Shown piece by piece: positions 15,403-27,541 of a DNA stretch of 64,000 nucleotides. The DNA lies in assembly GCF_001902635.1 (NCBI RefSeq), contig NZ_MJAO01000007.1, positions 62,001 to 126,000 of the forward strand, in the 5' to 3' direction. The position numbers and the translations under genes are program-made. The stretch comes from Serratia marcescens. GTDB taxonomy: Bacteria; Pseudomonadota; Gammaproteobacteria; Enterobacterales; Enterobacteriaceae. Positions within the stretch are counted from its first letter, which is position 1; each line of letters starts with the position of its first letter. Under the pieces are notes generated by a model. That model had not been told where the DNA came from. It searched no databases and was given only the letters and a program-made list of their open reading frames with translations.

Positions 15403-16410
15403 ATGAGTCTGGATATCGACCAGATCGCTCTGCACCAGTTGGTGAAACGCGACGAGCAAACGCTGGACGTGGTGCTGCGCGATTCCTTGCTACCCGCCAA
15501 CGCGGCGGTGGAAGAAATGATGGCGGAACTGCATCGCGTCTATAGCGCCAAGAGCAAGGCCTTCGGCTTGTTCAACGAAGGCAGCGAACTGGCGGAAGCG
15601 CTGCGCACCTGCCGCAAGGACGATAAAGACTTTCTGGCCTTCAGCCGCGCGGCAACCGGCCGTCTGCGCGACGAACTGTCGAAGTATCCCTTCGCCGAAG
15701 GCGGCGTGGTGCTGTTCGGGCAATACCGTTATCTGGCGGTGGAGTACCTGTTGATCGCGGTGCTGAACAGCCGCAACAGCATGCGCGTCAACGAAGAGCT
15801 GGATATCAACACTACGCACTATCTGGACATCAACAACGCCGACATCGTCGCGCGCATCGATCTGACCGAGTGGGAAACCAACCCGGAATCCACCCGCTAC
15901 CTGACCTTCCTGCGCGGGCGCGTGGGCCGCAAGGTCGCCGACTTCTTCATGGATTTCCTGGCGGCGGCGGAAGGGCTGGACACCAAGGCGCAAAACCGCG
16001 GCCTGCTGCAGGCGGTGGACGACTACTGCGCCGATGCGCAACTGGACAAGAATGAGCGCCAGTCGGTGCGCCAGCAGGTGTACAGCTACTGCAACGAACA
16101 GCTGCAGGCGGGCGAAGAGATCGAACTGCAGGCGCTGTCGCAGGAGCTGTCGCCGGTGGGCGAGAAAGACTTCATGCAATTCTCCAGCGATCAGGGGTAT
16201 CAGCTGGAAGAGAGCTTCCCGGCGGATCGCGGTACGCTGCGCCAGCTGACCAAGTTCGCCGGCAGCGGCGGCGGCATCAGCCTGAACTTCGACGCGATGC
16301 TGTTGGGCGAGCGCATTTTCTGGGACGCGGCCACCGACACGCTGACCATCAGAGGCACGCCGCCGAACCTGCGCGATCAGCTGCAGCGCCGGACCGGTAG
16401 CGGCAAGTAA
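15403..16410 (+). CDS. yejK: Nucleoid-associated protein YejK (NdpA)
   Basis: 335 aa, full length for the family. It is associated with the nucleoid in E. coli; its exact role is unsettled. The N-terminus [21 protein letters not shown] is typical. A strong AGGAGG precedes the ATG. It is convergent with rplY across a shared palindromic terminator. Confidence 0.95.
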   Translation: MSLDIDQIALHQLVKRDEQTLDVVLRDSLLPANAAVEEMMAELHRVYSAKSKAFGLFNEGSELAEALRTCRKDDKDFLAFSRAATGRLRDELSKYPFAEGGVVLFGQYRYLAVEYLLIAVLNSRNSMRVNEELDINTTHYLDINNADIVARIDLTEWETNPESTRYLTFLRGRVGRKVADFFMDFLAAAEGLDTKAQNRGLLQAVDDYCADAQLDKNERQSVRQQVYSYCNEQLQAGEEIELQALSQELSPVGEKDFMQFSSDQGYQLEESFPADRGTLRQLTKFAGSGGGISLNFDAMLLGERIFWDAATDTLTIRGTPPNLRDQLQRRTGSGK

Positions 16411-16429
16411 GTTTGCCGAACCGCAGACA

Positions 16430-16460
16430 ATAAAAAACGCCGCAATTGCGGCGTTCTTTA
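16430..16460. terminator. Bidirectional terminator between yejK and rplY
   Basis: AACGCCGCAATTGCGGCGTT (16436-16455) is a perfect 20-bp palindrome with A-rich sequence on the left and T-rich sequence on the right, so it can end transcripts from both sides. Confidence 0.85.
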
Positions 16461-16494
16461 TTTCGGCGTCCCGAAAGGTTCGAAAACGTAGCGA

Positions 16495-16779
16495 TTAAAC
16501 GCGAACGAAGTCGATGTGAGCCAGTTTTGGCTTGAACGGGTGACGCTGTACAGCCTGAACCTTAACTTTGGTTTCTTTACCGTCGATAACCAGAGTTACT
16601 GCTTCGCTGTAGAATTCTGGTTTAGCTTCCATGTTCTTAACAGAATCATGGTCCAATTCGATGGAAACTGCAGCTTCTTTGCCACCGTAAACGATAGCTG
16701 GGAATTTGTTTGCTGCACGCAGGCGGCGGCTCGCACCTTTACCCTGGTCTTTACGTACTTCTACATTGATAGTGAACAT
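16495..16779 (-). CDS. rplY: 50S ribosomal protein L25 (bL25)
   Basis: 94 aa single-domain L25 that binds 5S rRNA; begins [20 protein letters not shown]. The frame could extend upstream to 16854, but the family start is the ATG at 16779 and the length then equals the E. coli protein. Confidence 0.96.
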   Translation of the reverse strand: MFTINVEVRKDQGKGASRRLRAANKFPAIVYGGKEAAVSIELDHDSVKNMEAKPEFYSEAVTLVIDGKETKVKVQAVQRHPFKPKLAHIDFVRV

Positions 16780-16941
16780 TGTTTTTTCTCTTAAAAGAAA
16801 ATTTACCCTGCTACAGGCGACCCAAGTAGCAAGTTCGGAAACCCGCTTTAACACTGGGCAGGCCCAGGTAAAGCGCGCGGCATTTTAACGGAAAGCCGCC
16901 CGTAGGGCAATGAAAACCTGCCCGAGATCGCCGCGTTCCGC

Positions 16942-18699
16942 TCAGGCCAGCTGGTTGGCGCGGCGGAAACGGCCTTGATAATCGAACACTTTCTCGCGCA
17001 CTTGCCAGAATTGCCCGCGTTTGCGCGCCACCACGAAATCCGGATGGCGCAGCGCCTGCTGTTGCGCCAGCACGTCGGCGGCGGTGTGCCAGGCGAACGG
17101 CACGCCCGGCGCGCGCTGGTGCGGGCGCAGGAACAGCATCTCAAACGCTTTGCGCTGCGCCGGCGTCTGCAGGCGGAAGCGCTCGCTGGTGCTGGTGCCG
17201 TCTTCATCGTAATAGGTGGCCTTCAGCCATTCGCCCTTGTCGTCGCGGCCGCTGTGCAGTTCCATGCCGCCGCAGCGCAGCACCAGGGCATCTTTCAGTT
17301 TCAACGCCGCCTTCAGCATGTCGTCCGGGTCGACCAGCACCTCCTGGCACTGATGGCAGCGGCGCGCGGCGATGTCGTTCTCTGCGCCGCAGTGCGGACA
17401 GCTCTTGAAACGGAAGCGGTAATCGCACTGCTCGCGGTGGCCGTCGTCGTCTTCCAGCCAACCCTGACAGCGGCGGCCGTAGTGCTCGATGATGTCGCCG
17501 TTTTCGGTACACTTGCCCCAGAACAGGTTGGCGAAGCCGCAGGCCGGGCAAAACACCTGCACCGGTTGGCTGTCGCCGTGCGGCTTGCTGACACCGACCT
17601 CCGGCGTGAACAGGTCGTGCGGGTTGCCGGCGTAGTCGAGGATCAGGCAATCCTGCTTGCCGGGCGCCAGCCGCAGCCCGCGTCCGACGATCTGCTGGTA
17701 CAGGCTGACGGATTCGGTCGGGCGCAGGATGGCGATCAGATCGACGTGCGGCGCGTCGAAGCCGGTGGTCAACACCGCCACGTTGACCAGATAGCGCAGT
17801 TGCTGCTGTTTGAACGCCTCGATCAGCGCATCGCGCTCGGCGGGCGGCGTTTCGGCGCTGACCAGCGCGGCCTCGCCGTTCGGCAGCAGGCCGTGGATCT
17901 CGCGGGCATGCTCGACGGTGGCGGCGAAAATCATCACCCCTTTGCGGTCTTCGGCGTACTCCACGATTTGGCTGATGATGTGCGGCGTGACGCGGTTTTG
18001 CCGCTTCAGCTCGCGGTTCAGATCCGCTTCGCTGAACAGACCGTTGCTCCTGGCCTCCAGCCGGCTGAAATCGTACTGCACGATCGGCATGTCCAGCCGC
18101 TCCGGCGGCACCAGAAAGCCGTTTTTAATCATGTAGCGCAGCGGCAGCTCGTAGATGCAGTCGCGAAACAGGCTGGTGCCGTCACCGCGGGTAAAACCGT
18201 GGTAGTGGTACTGATAGATCCAGCCCTTGCCCAGCCGGTAAGGCGTGGCGGTTAGCCCCAGCAGCCGCAGCTGCGGGTTGGTTTTCTGCAAATGCTGGAT
18301 GATTTGTTGGTATTGGCTGTCGTCGTCGTCGCTGATGCGGTGGCATTCATCGACGATCAGCAGCGAAAAGGCGCCGTCGAACAGCGGCAGGTTGCGCGCC
18401 ACCGATTGCACGCTGCCGAACACCACCTTGCCGGCGCTCTCTTTCTGCTGCAGGCCGGCGGCGAAGATGTCCGCTTCCAGACCGTAGGCGCAGTATTTGG
18501 CGTGGTTTTGCGCCACCAGTTCCTTGACGTGTGCCAGCACCAGCACCCGTCCGCGGGCGCGCTTCGCCAGCTCGGCGATCACCAGGCTTTTGCCGGCGCC
18601 GGTCGGCAGCACGATCAACGCCGGTTCGGGGTGCCGCCGGAAATGATTGATGGTGGCTTCGACCGCTTCCAGTTGGTAAGGGCGTAGGGTAAAGGCCAT
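16942..18699 (-). CDS. radD: DNA repair helicase-like ATPase RadD (YejH)
   Basis: 585 aa superfamily 2 helicase-like protein, same size as E. coli RadD, which acts in recombination intermediate processing with RecA and SSB. Motif I is TGAGKS, motif II DECH, motif III TATP, motif [10 protein letters not shown]. The C-terminal third has two zinc-knuckle pairs (CPAC...C and CPHCGAEN...CHQC). Divergent from rsuA. Confidence 0.94.
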   Translation of the reverse strand: MAFTLRPYQLEAVEATINHFRRHPEPALIVLPTGAGKSLVIAELAKRARGRVLVLAHVKELVAQNHAKYCAYGLEADIFAAGLQQKESAGKVVFGSVQSVARNLPLFDGAFSLLIVDECHRISDDDDSQYQQIIQHLQKTNPQLRLLGLTATPYRLGKGWIYQYHYHGFTRGDGTSLFRDCIYELPLRYMIKNGFLVPPERLDMPIVQYDFSRLEARSNGLFSEADLNRELKRQNRVTPHIISQIVEYAEDRKGVMIFAATVEHAREIHGLLPNGEAALVSAETPPAERDALIEAFKQQQLRYLVNVAVLTTGFDAPHVDLIAILRPTESVSLYQQIVGRGLRLAPGKQDCLILDYAGNPHDLFTPEVGVSKPHGDSQPVQVFCPACGFANLFWGKCTENGDIIEHYGRRCQGWLEDDDGHREQCDYRFRFKSCPHCGAENDIAARRCHQCQEVLVDPDDMLKAALKLKDALVLRCGGMELHSGRDDKGEWLKATYYDEDGTSTSERFRLQTPAQRKAFEMLFLRPHQRAPGVPFAWHTAADVLAQQQALRHPDFVVARKRGQFWQVREKVFDYQGRFRRANQLA

Positions 18700-19018
18700 A
18701 AATTAACGCCGTGGGTTGAGATGGGCCGCCGGGAGCACGTTTTGTAACCTTTGATCCCGCAGAAACAGTGACATTTTACTCCCCAGACGGCCGAAAAATT
18801 TCTATTATTATGCCTTCTGAGCGCACGCGGTGCGAGAAGCGCGAAAATTACCCCTGTTGGGAGACGCTTTCCGCCGTTATACTCGTGTGACAGCAATCGC
18901 TGTTCCCCCACGCGATTTCCCCCTCGAACCTGCCATTTGCACCCGGTGCAACGGTGGGGCGTCATATTTTGGCAATACGATCAATGCGATCATAACAACG
19001 ACAGGCAAAACAGATCCA

Positions 19019-19732
19019 ATGCGACTGGACAAGTTTTTATCTCAGCAGTTAGGCATCAGCCGTGCGCTGGTAGCGCGCGAACTTCGGGCTAAACGCGTCA
19101 CCGTGGACGGTGAAGTGGTGAAAAGCGGGGCGCTCAAACTGGCCCCGGAACAAGAGGTGGCGTTCGACGGCAACCCGCTGCAGCAGCAGAACGGCCCGCG
19201 CTACTTCATGCTCAACAAGCCGCAGGGCTATGTCTGTTCCACCGACGATCCCGATCACCCGACGGTGCTGTACTTCCTCGACGAGCCGGTCGCGTACAAA
19301 CTGCACGCCGCCGGGCGTTTGGATATCGACACCACCGGTTTGGTGCTGATGACCGACGACGGCCAGTGGTCGCACCGCGTCACTTCGCCGCGTCACCATT
19401 GCGAGAAAACCTATCTGGTGACGTTGGAGCACCCGCTGGCGGAAGACACCGCGCAGCGCTTCGCCGAAGGGGTGCAACTGCACAACGAAAAGGACCTGAC
19501 GCGCCCGGCAACGCTGGAGCAGATCGAAGAGCGCGTGGTGCGCCTGACCATCAGCGAAGGGCGCTACCACCAGGTGAAGCGTATGTTCGCTGCGGTCGGC
19601 AACCGGGTGATCGAGTTGCACCGCGAGCGTATCGGCGCCATCGTGCTGGATGACGACCTGGCGCCGGGGGAATACCGCCCGCTGACCGAAGAAGAGATCG
19701 CCAGCGTGGGCGCGCCGCACCTGCGGGACTGA
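19019..19732 (+). CDS. rsuA: 16S rRNA pseudouridine(516) synthase RsuA
   Basis: 237 aa. An N-terminal S4 domain ([20 protein letters not shown]) precedes the synthase domain with catalytic Asp in [14 protein letters not shown]. Start taken at ATG 19019, the conserved start; the frame extends further upstream. It is followed 41 bp later by bcr, as in E. coli. Confidence 0.95.
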   Translation: MRLDKFLSQQLGISRALVARELRAKRVTVDGEVVKSGALKLAPEQEVAFDGNPLQQQNGPRYFMLNKPQGYVCSTDDPDHPTVLYFLDEPVAYKLHAAGRLDIDTTGLVLMTDDGQWSHRVTSPRHHCEKTYLVTLEHPLAEDTAQRFAEGVQLHNEKDLTRPATLEQIEERVVRLTISEGRYHQVKRMFAAVGNRVIELHRERIGAIVLDDDLAPGEYRPLTEEEIASVGAPHLRD

Positions 19733-19773
19733 TAACCGATCATTGATTGCGGCCGATTAAGGAGTCGTCGAAC

Positions 19774-20970
19774 GTGCAACAGAACCGAACCTCTCATCTC
19801 GGTTTGATTTTCATTCTGGGCCTGCTGTCCATGCTGATGCCGTTGGCCATCGACATGTACCTGCCCAGCATGCCGGTGATCGCCGCCCAGTTCGGCGTCG
19901 AGTCCGGCAGCGTGCAGATGACGCTCAGCGCCTATATGCTCGGCTTCGCCTTTGGGCAGCTGTTCTATGGGCCGATGTCGGACAGCATCGGCCGCAAGCC
20001 GGTGATCCTGTGGGGAACGCTGATCTTCGCCATCGCCGGCTGCGCCTGCGCCATGGCGCAATCGATCGATCAGCTGATCGGCCTGCGCTTCCTGCACGGT
20101 CTGGCCGCCGCCGCCGCCAGCGTGGTGATCAACGCCCTGATGCGCGATATGTTCACCAAGGACGAGTTCTCGCGCATGATGTCGTTCGTCATTCTGGTGA
20201 TGACCATCGCGCCGCTGCTGGCGCCGATGATCGGCGGCGCGTTGTTGCTGTGGTTCAGCTGGCACGCCATCTTCTGGACCATGGGCGCTGCGGCGTTGAT
20301 CGGTTCGCTGCTGGTGGCGCTGTTTATCAAGGAGACGCTGCCGAAAGAGCGGCGGCAGCGGTTCCATCTGCGTACCACGCTGGGCAACTTCGGTTCGCTG
20401 TTCCGTCATAAGCGGGTGCTGAGCTACATGTTGGCCAGCGCCTTCTCGTTCGCCGGCATGTTCTCGTTCCTCAGCGCCGGGCCGTTCGTCTATATCGAAC
20501 TGAACCACGTTTCGCCGCAGCACTTCGGCTACTACTTCGCGCTGAACATCGTCTTTTTGTTCCTGACGACGCTGATCAACAGCCGCAACGTACGGCGGCT
20601 TGGCGCGGTCAAGATGTTCAAGCTGGGGTTGCTGGTGCAGCTGGCGATGGGGTTGTGGCTGCTGGCGGTGAGCGCCGTCGGCCTGGGGTTCTGGGCGCTG
20701 GTGATCGGCGTGGCAGTCTACCTGGGGTGCATCGCGATGATCTCTTCCAACGCCATGGCGGTGATCCTGGATGATTTCCCGCATATGGCGGGCACCGCGT
20801 CTTCTCTGGCCGGCACGCTGCGCTTCAGCATTGGCGCGCTGGTGGGCGCAGTGCTGTCGATGGCGCCAGGCAAAAGCGCCTGGCCGATGGTCACCTCGAT
20901 GGCGCTGTGCAGCATCGTGGCGGTGCTGTTTTATCTGTATGCCAGCCGGCCGCGCGATCGCGCGGTCTGA
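19774..20970 (+). CDS. bcr: Bicyclomycin/multidrug efflux MFS transporter Bcr
   Basis: 398 aa, 12 transmembrane helices, DHA1-type drug:proton antiporter; E. coli Bcr confers bicyclomycin and sulfonamide resistance. Motif A is visible as [13 protein letters not shown]. Start chosen at GTG 19774, with AAGGAG nine bases before it; this agrees with the family N-terminus, while the ATG at 19747 would precede that ribosome site. Confidence 0.92.
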   Translation: MQQNRTSHLGLIFILGLLSMLMPLAIDMYLPSMPVIAAQFGVESGSVQMTLSAYMLGFAFGQLFYGPMSDSIGRKPVILWGTLIFAIAGCACAMAQSIDQLIGLRFLHGLAAAAASVVINALMRDMFTKDEFSRMMSFVILVMTIAPLLAPMIGGALLLWFSWHAIFWTMGAAALIGSLLVALFIKETLPKERRQRFHLRTTLGNFGSLFRHKRVLSYMLASAFSFAGMFSFLSAGPFVYIELNHVSPQHFGYYFALNIVFLFLTTLINSRNVRRLGAVKMFKLGLLVQLAMGLWLLAVSAVGLGFWALVIGVAVYLGCIAMISSNAMAVILDDFPHMAGTASSLAGTLRFSIGALVGAVLSMAPGKSAWPMVTSMALCSIVAVLFYLYASRPRDRAV

Positions 20971-21565
20971 CGTTCTCCGGGGGCGGGGCGCGATGTGCAG
21001 CCCCGCTTCGTCAAAGGGTTGCGCCTGGTCATTTTTCGGTACAACCGGCAATAAAAAATTTGCTGCTAAATATATGCGTGCTAATTAATGCGGCATTTCC
21101 TCGCCTGTGTGCTTTTTGTTAAATAATTCCGCCGCCGCATCGCCCGATATAGACCGGGAAGTGCGGCGTTCTGTCGGCTGGCCGATGCGAACGGTTTGCA
21201 TTAGGGTTGATGCAAATCAAGGCATTAGCACGGACAGATACGCTAACGTAGCAGGCCAAATGTTTCGTCAATGTAAAAATATGGCGACGAAAAAGTAGTC
21301 GCATTGCAAGAAAAAAGAGTTGAGATCGCTGCGGGAAAGGGTTACATATAACGCAAAAATGCGAGCTGAGTCGCAAAATGCCGTGAAATAACACCGCACG
21401 GCGCGCCAAAAACGGCACGACATCAGCGCGCACGGGGTCAGGTTAATTGCTTGCGACAAAATTTACATTTAAATAACATTTGTGCGCGGCAGAGTCGGTG
21501 GTCAACGGCTATAACTTAACCCTGTCAGGTAAACGTGTTTCACCTTTTCAAACTAGGGATTTCAT
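20971..21565. other. 595-bp intergenic region between bcr and yejG
   Basis: A hairpin GCGGGGC / GCCCCGC (20983-21006) close to the bcr stop may end its transcript but lacks a clear U-run. The remainder is AT-richer and presumably holds the yejG promoter. Short frames on both strands have no ribosome site and no recognisable product. Confidence 0.5.
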
Positions 21566-21910
21566 GTGGAGAGTATCCAACTTTCGGTAGTGCATCGCTT
21601 GCCGCAAAGTTATCGTTGGCTATCCGGTTTCACCGGCGTGAAGGTAGAACCGATTCCGTTTACCGGAATAGACGAGGATAACAACCTGATTGGGCTGAAG
21701 TTACTCAGCCATGAAGGGGCTGCGGCCTGGCAGGTGATGCAACAGCTCAATCTGTCGCTGCAGGAGATTCAGGTCGACTGCGCGATCGTGGAATGGGAAG
21801 GGGAACCTTGCCTGTTCGTGCAGCACAGCGACGAGAGCGCCACCATGTGCCGCCTGAAAAACGTCGGTGCGGCGATCGCCGAACCGCTCAGCGCGCAATA
21901 CCCTTTCTGA
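21566..21910 (+). CDS. yejG: YejG family protein
   Basis: 114 aa, identical in length to E. coli YejG, with the conserved ends LSVVHRLPQSYRW and CRLKN(V)GxAIAEP. Start is GTG 21566 with AGGG upstream. Small cytoplasmic protein; function not well established. Its stop is 7 bp from that of yejF on the other strand. Confidence 0.92.
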   Translation: MESIQLSVVHRLPQSYRWLSGFTGVKVEPIPFTGIDEDNNLIGLKLLSHEGAAAWQVMQQLNLSLQEIQVDCAIVEWEGEPCLFVQHSDESATMCRLKNVGAAIAEPLSAQYPF

Positions 21911-21917
21911 ATCGCCG

Positions 21918-23519
21918 CTAATCCGCCAACTGCAGCAGTTGACGGGTATAGTCGGCCGCCGGCGCTGCGAAAATCGCCTGGCAGTCACCCTGTTCAACCA
22001 CTTCCCCCTGTCGCAGCACGATGACCTGGTGGCATAGCGAACGCACCACCTGCAGGTCATGGCTGATAAACAGATAAGCCAGCCGATGGCGTTGCTGCAG
22101 CGATTTCAGCAGCGTCAGGATCTGCGCCTGCACCGATTTATCCAGCGAAGAGGTCGGCTCGTCGAGGATCAGCAGCTGCGGCTGCAGGATCAGCGCGCGC
22201 GCGATGGCGATGCGTTGGCGCTGGCCGCCGGAAAACTCGGTGGGGTAGCGGTGGCGCAACTGCGGATCCAGGCCGACCTCCTGCAGCGCCTCGATCACCC
22301 GCTGTTCCCGTTGTTCGGCGCTCAGCCGCTGATGCACTTCCAGCCCTTCGGCGATGATTTGCTGTACGTTCAGACGTGGATTCAGGGCGGAATAGGGATC
22401 CTGGAAGACGATTTGCATCCGGCTGCGGTACGGCAGCATCTGCTTCATGTTGAGCTGATGCAACGGCTCGCCGTCGAACCAAATGGCCCCCTGCGAAGCC
22501 AGCAGGCGCAACAGCGCCAGCCCGGTGGTGCTTTTACCCGAGCCGGACTCGCCCACCAATCCCACGCTTTCCCCGGCGCGCAGCTCGAAATTCAATGATT
22601 TCAGCGCATAGTGATAATCCACCGTGCGGCGCAACAGGCCGCGCCGAATGGGAAAGCGCACCTGCAGATCTTCCACCTTGAGCAGCGGCCGCTCGTCGCC
22701 GGGGCGCCCGTTAGGCAACGGCAGCGGTTCGCCGACGTCCTCGGCGGCCAGCAGTTGCTGCGTATAGGGATGTTGCGGTTGGTTGAACAGCTGCGCGCGG
22801 CCGTTTTGCTCCACGCAGCGCCCCTGGCGCATCACCGCCACGTTGTCCGCCAGGCGGCGCACGATATTCAGGTTGTGGGTGATGAACAACAGCCCCATGC
22901 CCATCTCTTGCTTCAGCTCTTGCAGCAGCGTCAGGATCTGCGCCTGGATAGTCACGTCGAGCGCGGTGGTGGGCTCGTCGGCGATCAGCAGTTTCGGGCG
23001 GGTCAACACCGCCATGGCGATCATCACCCGTTGGCGTTCACCGCCGGACAGCTGATGTGGGTAGTCCTGCAGCCGGCTTTTGGCCTGGCGGATGCCGACA
23101 CGCTCCAGGCAGTCGACGATCTCTGCGCGCGCGGCTTCGCGCCGCAGGCCACGGTGCAGCATCAGCACTTCCGCCAGCTGTTTCTCGATGGTGTGCAACG
23201 GGTTGAGCGACACCATCGGTTCTTGAAAGATCATCGCGATCTGGTTGCCGCGCACCTTGCGCAGTTCTGCTTCCGGCGCGTGCAGCAACGAGCCGCCGTT
23301 AAACAGGATATCGCCGGCAGGGTAAACCACCGGCGGTGCAGGCAGCAGGCGCAGTATCGACAGTGCGGTGACGCTTTTGCCGGAGCCGGATTCACCCACC
23401 AGCGCCAGCGTTTCCGCCGGCGCTATTTGCAGCGAGAGTTCGTTGACCACCGGCGTGACGGTGTCGCCCTGGCGGAAGGCGATGCTGAGATCCTGGATTG
23501 CGAGCAGAGGAGTGGCCAT
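21918..23519 (-). CDS. yejF: Peptide ABC transporter ATPase YejF (two-domain)
   Basis: 533 aa with two fused ATPase domains, each with Walker A (GESGSGKS), LSGGE/FSGGQ signature and Walker B (LLIADEP, LLILDEP). It drives the YejABEF importer for oligopeptides, including microcin C in E. coli. Start at ATG 23519 by family length; it begins directly after the yejE stop. Confidence 0.95.
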   Translation of the reverse strand: MATPLLAIQDLSIAFRQGDTVTPVVNELSLQIAPAETLALVGESGSGKSVTALSILRLLPAPPVVYPAGDILFNGGSLLHAPEAELRKVRGNQIAMIFQEPMVSLNPLHTIEKQLAEVLMLHRGLRREAARAEIVDCLERVGIRQAKSRLQDYPHQLSGGERQRVMIAMAVLTRPKLLIADEPTTALDVTIQAQILTLLQELKQEMGMGLLFITHNLNIVRRLADNVAVMRQGRCVEQNGRAQLFNQPQHPYTQQLLAAEDVGEPLPLPNGRPGDERPLLKVEDLQVRFPIRRGLLRRTVDYHYALKSLNFELRAGESVGLVGESGSGKSTTGLALLRLLASQGAIWFDGEPLHQLNMKQMLPYRSRMQIVFQDPYSALNPRLNVQQIIAEGLEVHQRLSAEQREQRVIEALQEVGLDPQLRHRYPTEFSGGQRQRIAIARALILQPQLLILDEPTSSLDKSVQAQILTLLKSLQQRHRLAYLFISHDLQVVRSLCHQVIVLRQGEVVEQGDCQAIFAAPAADYTRQLLQLAD

Positions 23520-23520
23520 A

Positions 23521-24546
23521 TCAATGCGCCTTGCTGGGGTCAAAGGCGTCGCGCACCGCTTCGCCGATAAAGATTAATAATGACAGCAGCACCGCCAGCA
23601 CCAGGAAGGCGGTGATGCCGAGCCACGGCGCCTGCAGATTGTTTTTGCCTTGCAGCAGCAGTTCGCCGAGCGACGGCGAACCGATCGGCAGACCGAAGCC
23701 GAGGAAATCGAGCGATGTCAGCGTGGTGATCGAACCGCAGAGGATGAACGGCAGGAAGGTCAGCGTCGCCACCATGGCGTTGGGCAGCATGTGGCGCGAC
23801 ATGATCACGCGATCCGGCACGCCCATAGCGCGCGCGGCGCGGATGTAATCGTAGTTGCGGGTGCGCAGGAACTCGGCGCGCACCACGCCCACCAGGCTCA
23901 TCCAGCTGAACAGAATGGTGATGCCGAGTAGCCACCAGAAATTGGGCTGGACGATGCTCGACAGCAAAATGATCAGAAACAGCGTCGGCATGCCCGACCA
24001 CACCTCGATAAAGCGCTGCCCCCACAGGTCGAAACGCCCGCCGTAATACCCCTGCGTCGCGCCGACGCACACGCCGATCAGGCTGGAAAACAGCGTCAGC
24101 GCCAGACCGAACAGCATTGAAATGCGAAAACCGTACAGTACTCGGGCCAGCACGTCGCCGCCGTTGCTGTCGGTGCCCAGCAGATTGTGGCGCGTGGGGG
24201 GCGAAGGGAACGGCACCTCGGTGGCGAAGTTGATGGTGTCGTAGCTGAAACGGATCGGCGCCCAGACCGCCCAGCCGTGCCGTTCTATTTGCTGCTGGAC
24301 GAACGGATCCTGATAGTCGGCTTCGGTGTTCAGTTCCCCGCCGAACGTGGTTTCGCTGTAGTTGATCATAAACGGCAGGTACAGCCGGTTTTCGTAGCGT
24401 ACCAGCAGCGGTTTGTCGTTGGCGATCAGGTCGGCGGCCAGGCTCAGAGTGAACAGCACCAAAAAGATCCACAGCGACCCGTAGCCGCGGCGGTTGCGGC
24501 GAAAGCGTGCCCAGCGCGCCTGGTTGATCGGGCTAAGGCGGCTCAT
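23521..24546 (-). CDS. yejE: Peptide ABC transporter permease YejE
   Basis: 341 aa, OppC-type permease with the binding-protein-dependent transport signature near ...[16 protein letters not shown]. The extended N-terminal periplasmic region (about 45-135) is typical of YejE. It overlaps yejB by 4 nt. Confidence 0.95.
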   Translation of the reverse strand: MSRLSPINQARWARFRRNRRGYGSLWIFLVLFTLSLAADLIANDKPLLVRYENRLYLPFMINYSETTFGGELNTEADYQDPFVQQQIERHGWAVWAPIRFSYDTINFATEVPFPSPPTRHNLLGTDSNGGDVLARVLYGFRISMLFGLALTLFSSLIGVCVGATQGYYGGRFDLWGQRFIEVWSGMPTLFLIILLSSIVQPNFWWLLGITILFSWMSLVGVVRAEFLRTRNYDYIRAARAMGVPDRVIMSRHMLPNAMVATLTFLPFILCGSITTLTSLDFLGFGLPIGSPSLGELLLQGKNNLQAPWLGITAFLVLAVLLSLLIFIGEAVRDAFDPSKAH

Positions 24547-25634
24547 TGGCGGGCCTCGAAGTCAATGCGCGGATCGACCAGGGTGTAGGTGATATCGCTG
24601 AGGATGTTCAACAGCAGGCCGATCAGCGTGAAGATATACAACGTGCCGAACATCACCGGGTAGTCGCGCTGCAGCGTGGCGTCGTAGCCCAGCAGCCCCA
24701 GGCCGTTGAGCGAGAACATCACCTCGATCAGCAGCGAACCGGTGAAGAACATGCTGATAAAGGTGGCCGGAAAACCGGCGATCACCAACAGCATGGCGTT
24801 GCGGAACACGTGGCGGTACAGGATCTTTTTCTCATCCAGCCCCTTGGCGCGAGCGGTGGTGACGTACTGCTTGCGGATCTCGTCGAGGAACGAGTTCTTG
24901 GTCAGCATGGTCAGGGTGGCGAAGCCGCCGATCACCGTCGCCAGCACCGGCAGGGTGATGTGCCACAGATAATCGGCGATCTTCGCCGGCCAGGAGAGGG
25001 TGGCGAAGTTGCTGGACACCAGGCCGCGCAGCGGGAACCAGTCGAGATAACTGCCACCGGCGAACAGCACGATCATCAGGATGGCGAACAGGAAAGCCGG
25101 AATGGCGTAGCCGATGATGATCAGCGTGCTGCTCCAGGTATCGAACGCGCTGCCGTTGTGGACGGCCTTGCGGATGCCGAGCGGGATCGACACCAGGTAG
25201 ATGATCAGCGTACTCCAAAGGCCCAGCGTGATGGAGACCGGCAGGCTCTGGCCGATCAGCTGCATCACCGACGCGCCGCGAAACAGGCTGTCACCGAAAT
25301 CGAAGCGCATATAGTTCCACAGCATGGTGAAGTAGCGCTCGTGCAGCGGTTTGTCGAAGCCGTAGCGTTGGGTGATCTCGGCGATCACCTCCGGATCCAG
25401 GCCGCGTGAGCCGCGGTATTGGCTGTCGCCGGCCGCGACGTTCGCCCGGGTGTGGCCCAGACCTTCACTTACCCCGCCACTGCCGAAGCCACTGCCCTGG
25501 CCCAGCTCGATGGTGGCGATGGCTTGATCGACCGGGCCGCCGGGGGCGATTTGCACGATAAAAAAGTTGATGGTGATGATCGCCCACAGCGTGGGGATCA
25601 CCAGTAACAGTCTGCGTATCAGATAGGCCGCCAT
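24543..25634 (-). CDS. yejB: Peptide ABC transporter permease YejB
   Basis: 363 aa, OppB-type permease with about six helices and the EAA-type motif around [20 protein letters not shown]. Second gene of the yejABEF operon, 9 bp after yejA. Confidence 0.95.
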   Translation of the reverse strand: MAAYLIRRLLLVIPTLWAIITINFFIVQIAPGGPVDQAIATIELGQGSGFGSGGVSEGLGHTRANVAAGDSQYRGSRGLDPEVIAEITQRYGFDKPLHERYFTMLWNYMRFDFGDSLFRGASVMQLIGQSLPVSITLGLWSTLIIYLVSIPLGIRKAVHNGSAFDTWSSTLIIIGYAIPAFLFAILMIVLFAGGSYLDWFPLRGLVSSNFATLSWPAKIADYLWHITLPVLATVIGGFATLTMLTKNSFLDEIRKQYVTTARAKGLDEKKILYRHVFRNAMLLVIAGFPATFISMFFTGSLLIEVMFSLNGLGLLGYDATLQRDYPVMFGTLYIFTLIGLLLNILSDITYTLVDPRIDFEARQ

Positions 25635-25643
25635 CCCGACTCC

Positions 25644-27452
25644 TTATTGCCGCTGAGCCGGTAAGCGCGCCGCCTTGTTGACGTCGTACCACCAGTTGTC
25701 GAAGCCGATCGCGTAGGCCGGGCGGATCGGCGGCGTGGAGAATTTGTCCCAATAGGCGTAGCGATCGTGGTTGGAATACCACATCGGCAGCATGTATCGG
25801 TTCCAGGTCAACACCCGATCCAGCGCGCGGCCGAGCGGCAGCAGGGCTTTCTCGTCGCCCTGGTGGGCGGCGATTTGCCTGACCAGGCTATCGACCGCCG
25901 GATCTTTGACGCCGGCCGTGTTGTAGCTGGAATCGATATACTGCGAATCCCACAAAATCTGCAGATCGGCGCTAGGGAATGGCATCGCCATGTACACCGT
26001 CGACATCATGTCGAAATCGCGCTCGCGCATGCGGCGGGTGTACTGCGATGCGTCGATCTCGCGAATTTGCATATCGATGCCCAGCCGTTGCAGGTTGTGG
26101 CGGAACGGTAGCACGTACTGGAAATTGCTGCCGCTCAGCAACATCAGTTCGAAGGTGAACGGCTGACCGGTTTTGGCGCTGACCAGCTTTTGATTTTTGA
26201 CCACCCAGCCGGCCTCTTTCAGCAGTTGGGTCGCCTTCAGCAGGTTTTGCCGGTCGTTGCCGCTGCCGTCGGATGCGGGCGGCTGGTAAATGCTGGTGAA
26301 CACCTCCGGCGGCACCTGAGCCTTGAGGGGCGCCAGCAAGGCCAGTTCGGCGGCGTCCGGGTAGCTGCGGGCGGCGTAGGCGGTGTTTTGGAAATAGCTG
26401 TCGGTGCGTTGATAGGCGTTGTAATACAGCGCCTTGTTCATCCAGTTAAAGTCGAAGGCCAGGCCGATCGCTTCCCGCACCCGCCGATCGGCGAACAGCG
26501 GCTTTTGCAGGTTAAACGCCATCCAGCGGGTGTTCTGCGCCGCCTGATTGACCTCGTCTTGCTTGATGATGTAGTTGCGCGCGAAGTTGCCGCCCTGATA
26601 CTGGGTGGCCCAGCTCTTGGGGGAGGGCTCGATGCGGAAATCGTAAGCGCCGGCCTTGAAGGCTTCCAGTGCCACTTTATCGTCCAGGTAATAGTCGTAG
26701 CGAATGCTGTCGAAATTGTAGCGGCCGCGGTTCACCGGCAGGTTGGCGGCCCAGTAGTCGCGTACCCGTTGGTAGGTAATGTACTGGCCGAGGCGGTAAT
26801 CGCCGATTTTGTACGGGCCGCTGGCGAGCGGCGGAGTGCTGAGCGGCTCGTTGAGCTTATGATTTTTCCAAAAGCTTTCCGGCAACACGCGCAGGCTCAG
26901 CAGGCTGAGGATTTGCTCGCGGTTCACCTTTGGCAGCTCGATGCGTACCGTTAATCGGGAAATGGCCTTGACCGTGACACCTTTGTAATAGGAACGAAAC
27001 TGCGGCACGCCTTCCGCCATGAATTTGTTGAAGGTGAAGGCCACGTCGGCGGCGGTGATTGGGCTACCGTCCTGGAAGCGGGCGCGCGCGTTGATATCCA
27101 ACTCCATCCAGCGCATATCGGCCGGGAAGCGGGCCGACTCGGCAATCAGCGGATAATAGCTGCCGGGTTCGTCATCGGAGTTGGTGAACAGCGTATCGTA
27201 CAGCTCCAGGGTCCGCTCGCCGGGCACGCCGCGGGTGGCGAAGCGGTTGAAGTTGTCATAGGTGCCGATGGCCGCCAGCCGCACGTCGCCGCCTTTGGGC
27301 GCCGCCGGATTAACGTAGTCGAAATAGCTGAAGTCGGTGGCGTATTTCGGCTCACCAAGAAGGGCGAAAGCGTAGCTTTCGTTGAGGGCTTCGGCCTGCA
27401 GACCGAAGCTCAGTGCCGAGAGCACCAAAGCAGCGAAAATGCGCACGGACAT
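25644..27452 (-). CDS. yejA: Peptide ABC transporter periplasmic binding protein YejA
   Basis: 602 aa including a signal peptide (MSVRIFAALVLSALSFGLQA). Extracellular solute-binding protein family 5, delivering oligopeptides to YejBE. Start taken at ATG 27452 rather than an upstream in-frame start because it begins the signal peptide; AGGAG lies 12 bases ahead, a slightly long spacing. Confidence 0.94.
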   Translation of the reverse strand: MSVRIFAALVLSALSFGLQAEALNESYAFALLGEPKYATDFSYFDYVNPAAPKGGDVRLAAIGTYDNFNRFATRGVPGERTLELYDTLFTNSDDEPGSYYPLIAESARFPADMRWMELDINARARFQDGSPITAADVAFTFNKFMAEGVPQFRSYYKGVTVKAISRLTVRIELPKVNREQILSLLSLRVLPESFWKNHKLNEPLSTPPLASGPYKIGDYRLGQYITYQRVRDYWAANLPVNRGRYNFDSIRYDYYLDDKVALEAFKAGAYDFRIEPSPKSWATQYQGGNFARNYIIKQDEVNQAAQNTRWMAFNLQKPLFADRRVREAIGLAFDFNWMNKALYYNAYQRTDSYFQNTAYAARSYPDAAELALLAPLKAQVPPEVFTSIYQPPASDGSGNDRQNLLKATQLLKEAGWVVKNQKLVSAKTGQPFTFELMLLSGSNFQYVLPFRHNLQRLGIDMQIREIDASQYTRRMRERDFDMMSTVYMAMPFPSADLQILWDSQYIDSSYNTAGVKDPAVDSLVRQIAAHQGDEKALLPLGRALDRVLTWNRYMLPMWYSNHDRYAYWDKFSTPPIRPAYAIGFDNWWYDVNKAARLPAQRQ

Positions 27453-27541
27453 CAGACGGTAAGCTCCTGCTGTGGAATGAAGTACAACCTGCGCCCAGCA
27501 TAACATTCTTCGGGCGGGCGCAGGGTAAAGATGCTCAAAGA

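Noticed and set aside
19564..21051. 495-codon open frame antisense to rsuA and bcr
   Set aside because: Composition (His, Gln, Arg runs) is typical of antisense shadows, and both sense genes are full length.
21119..21433. 104-codon minus-strand frame between bcr and yejG
   Set aside because: No ribosome site and no recognisable features in an intergenic, AT-richer stretch.
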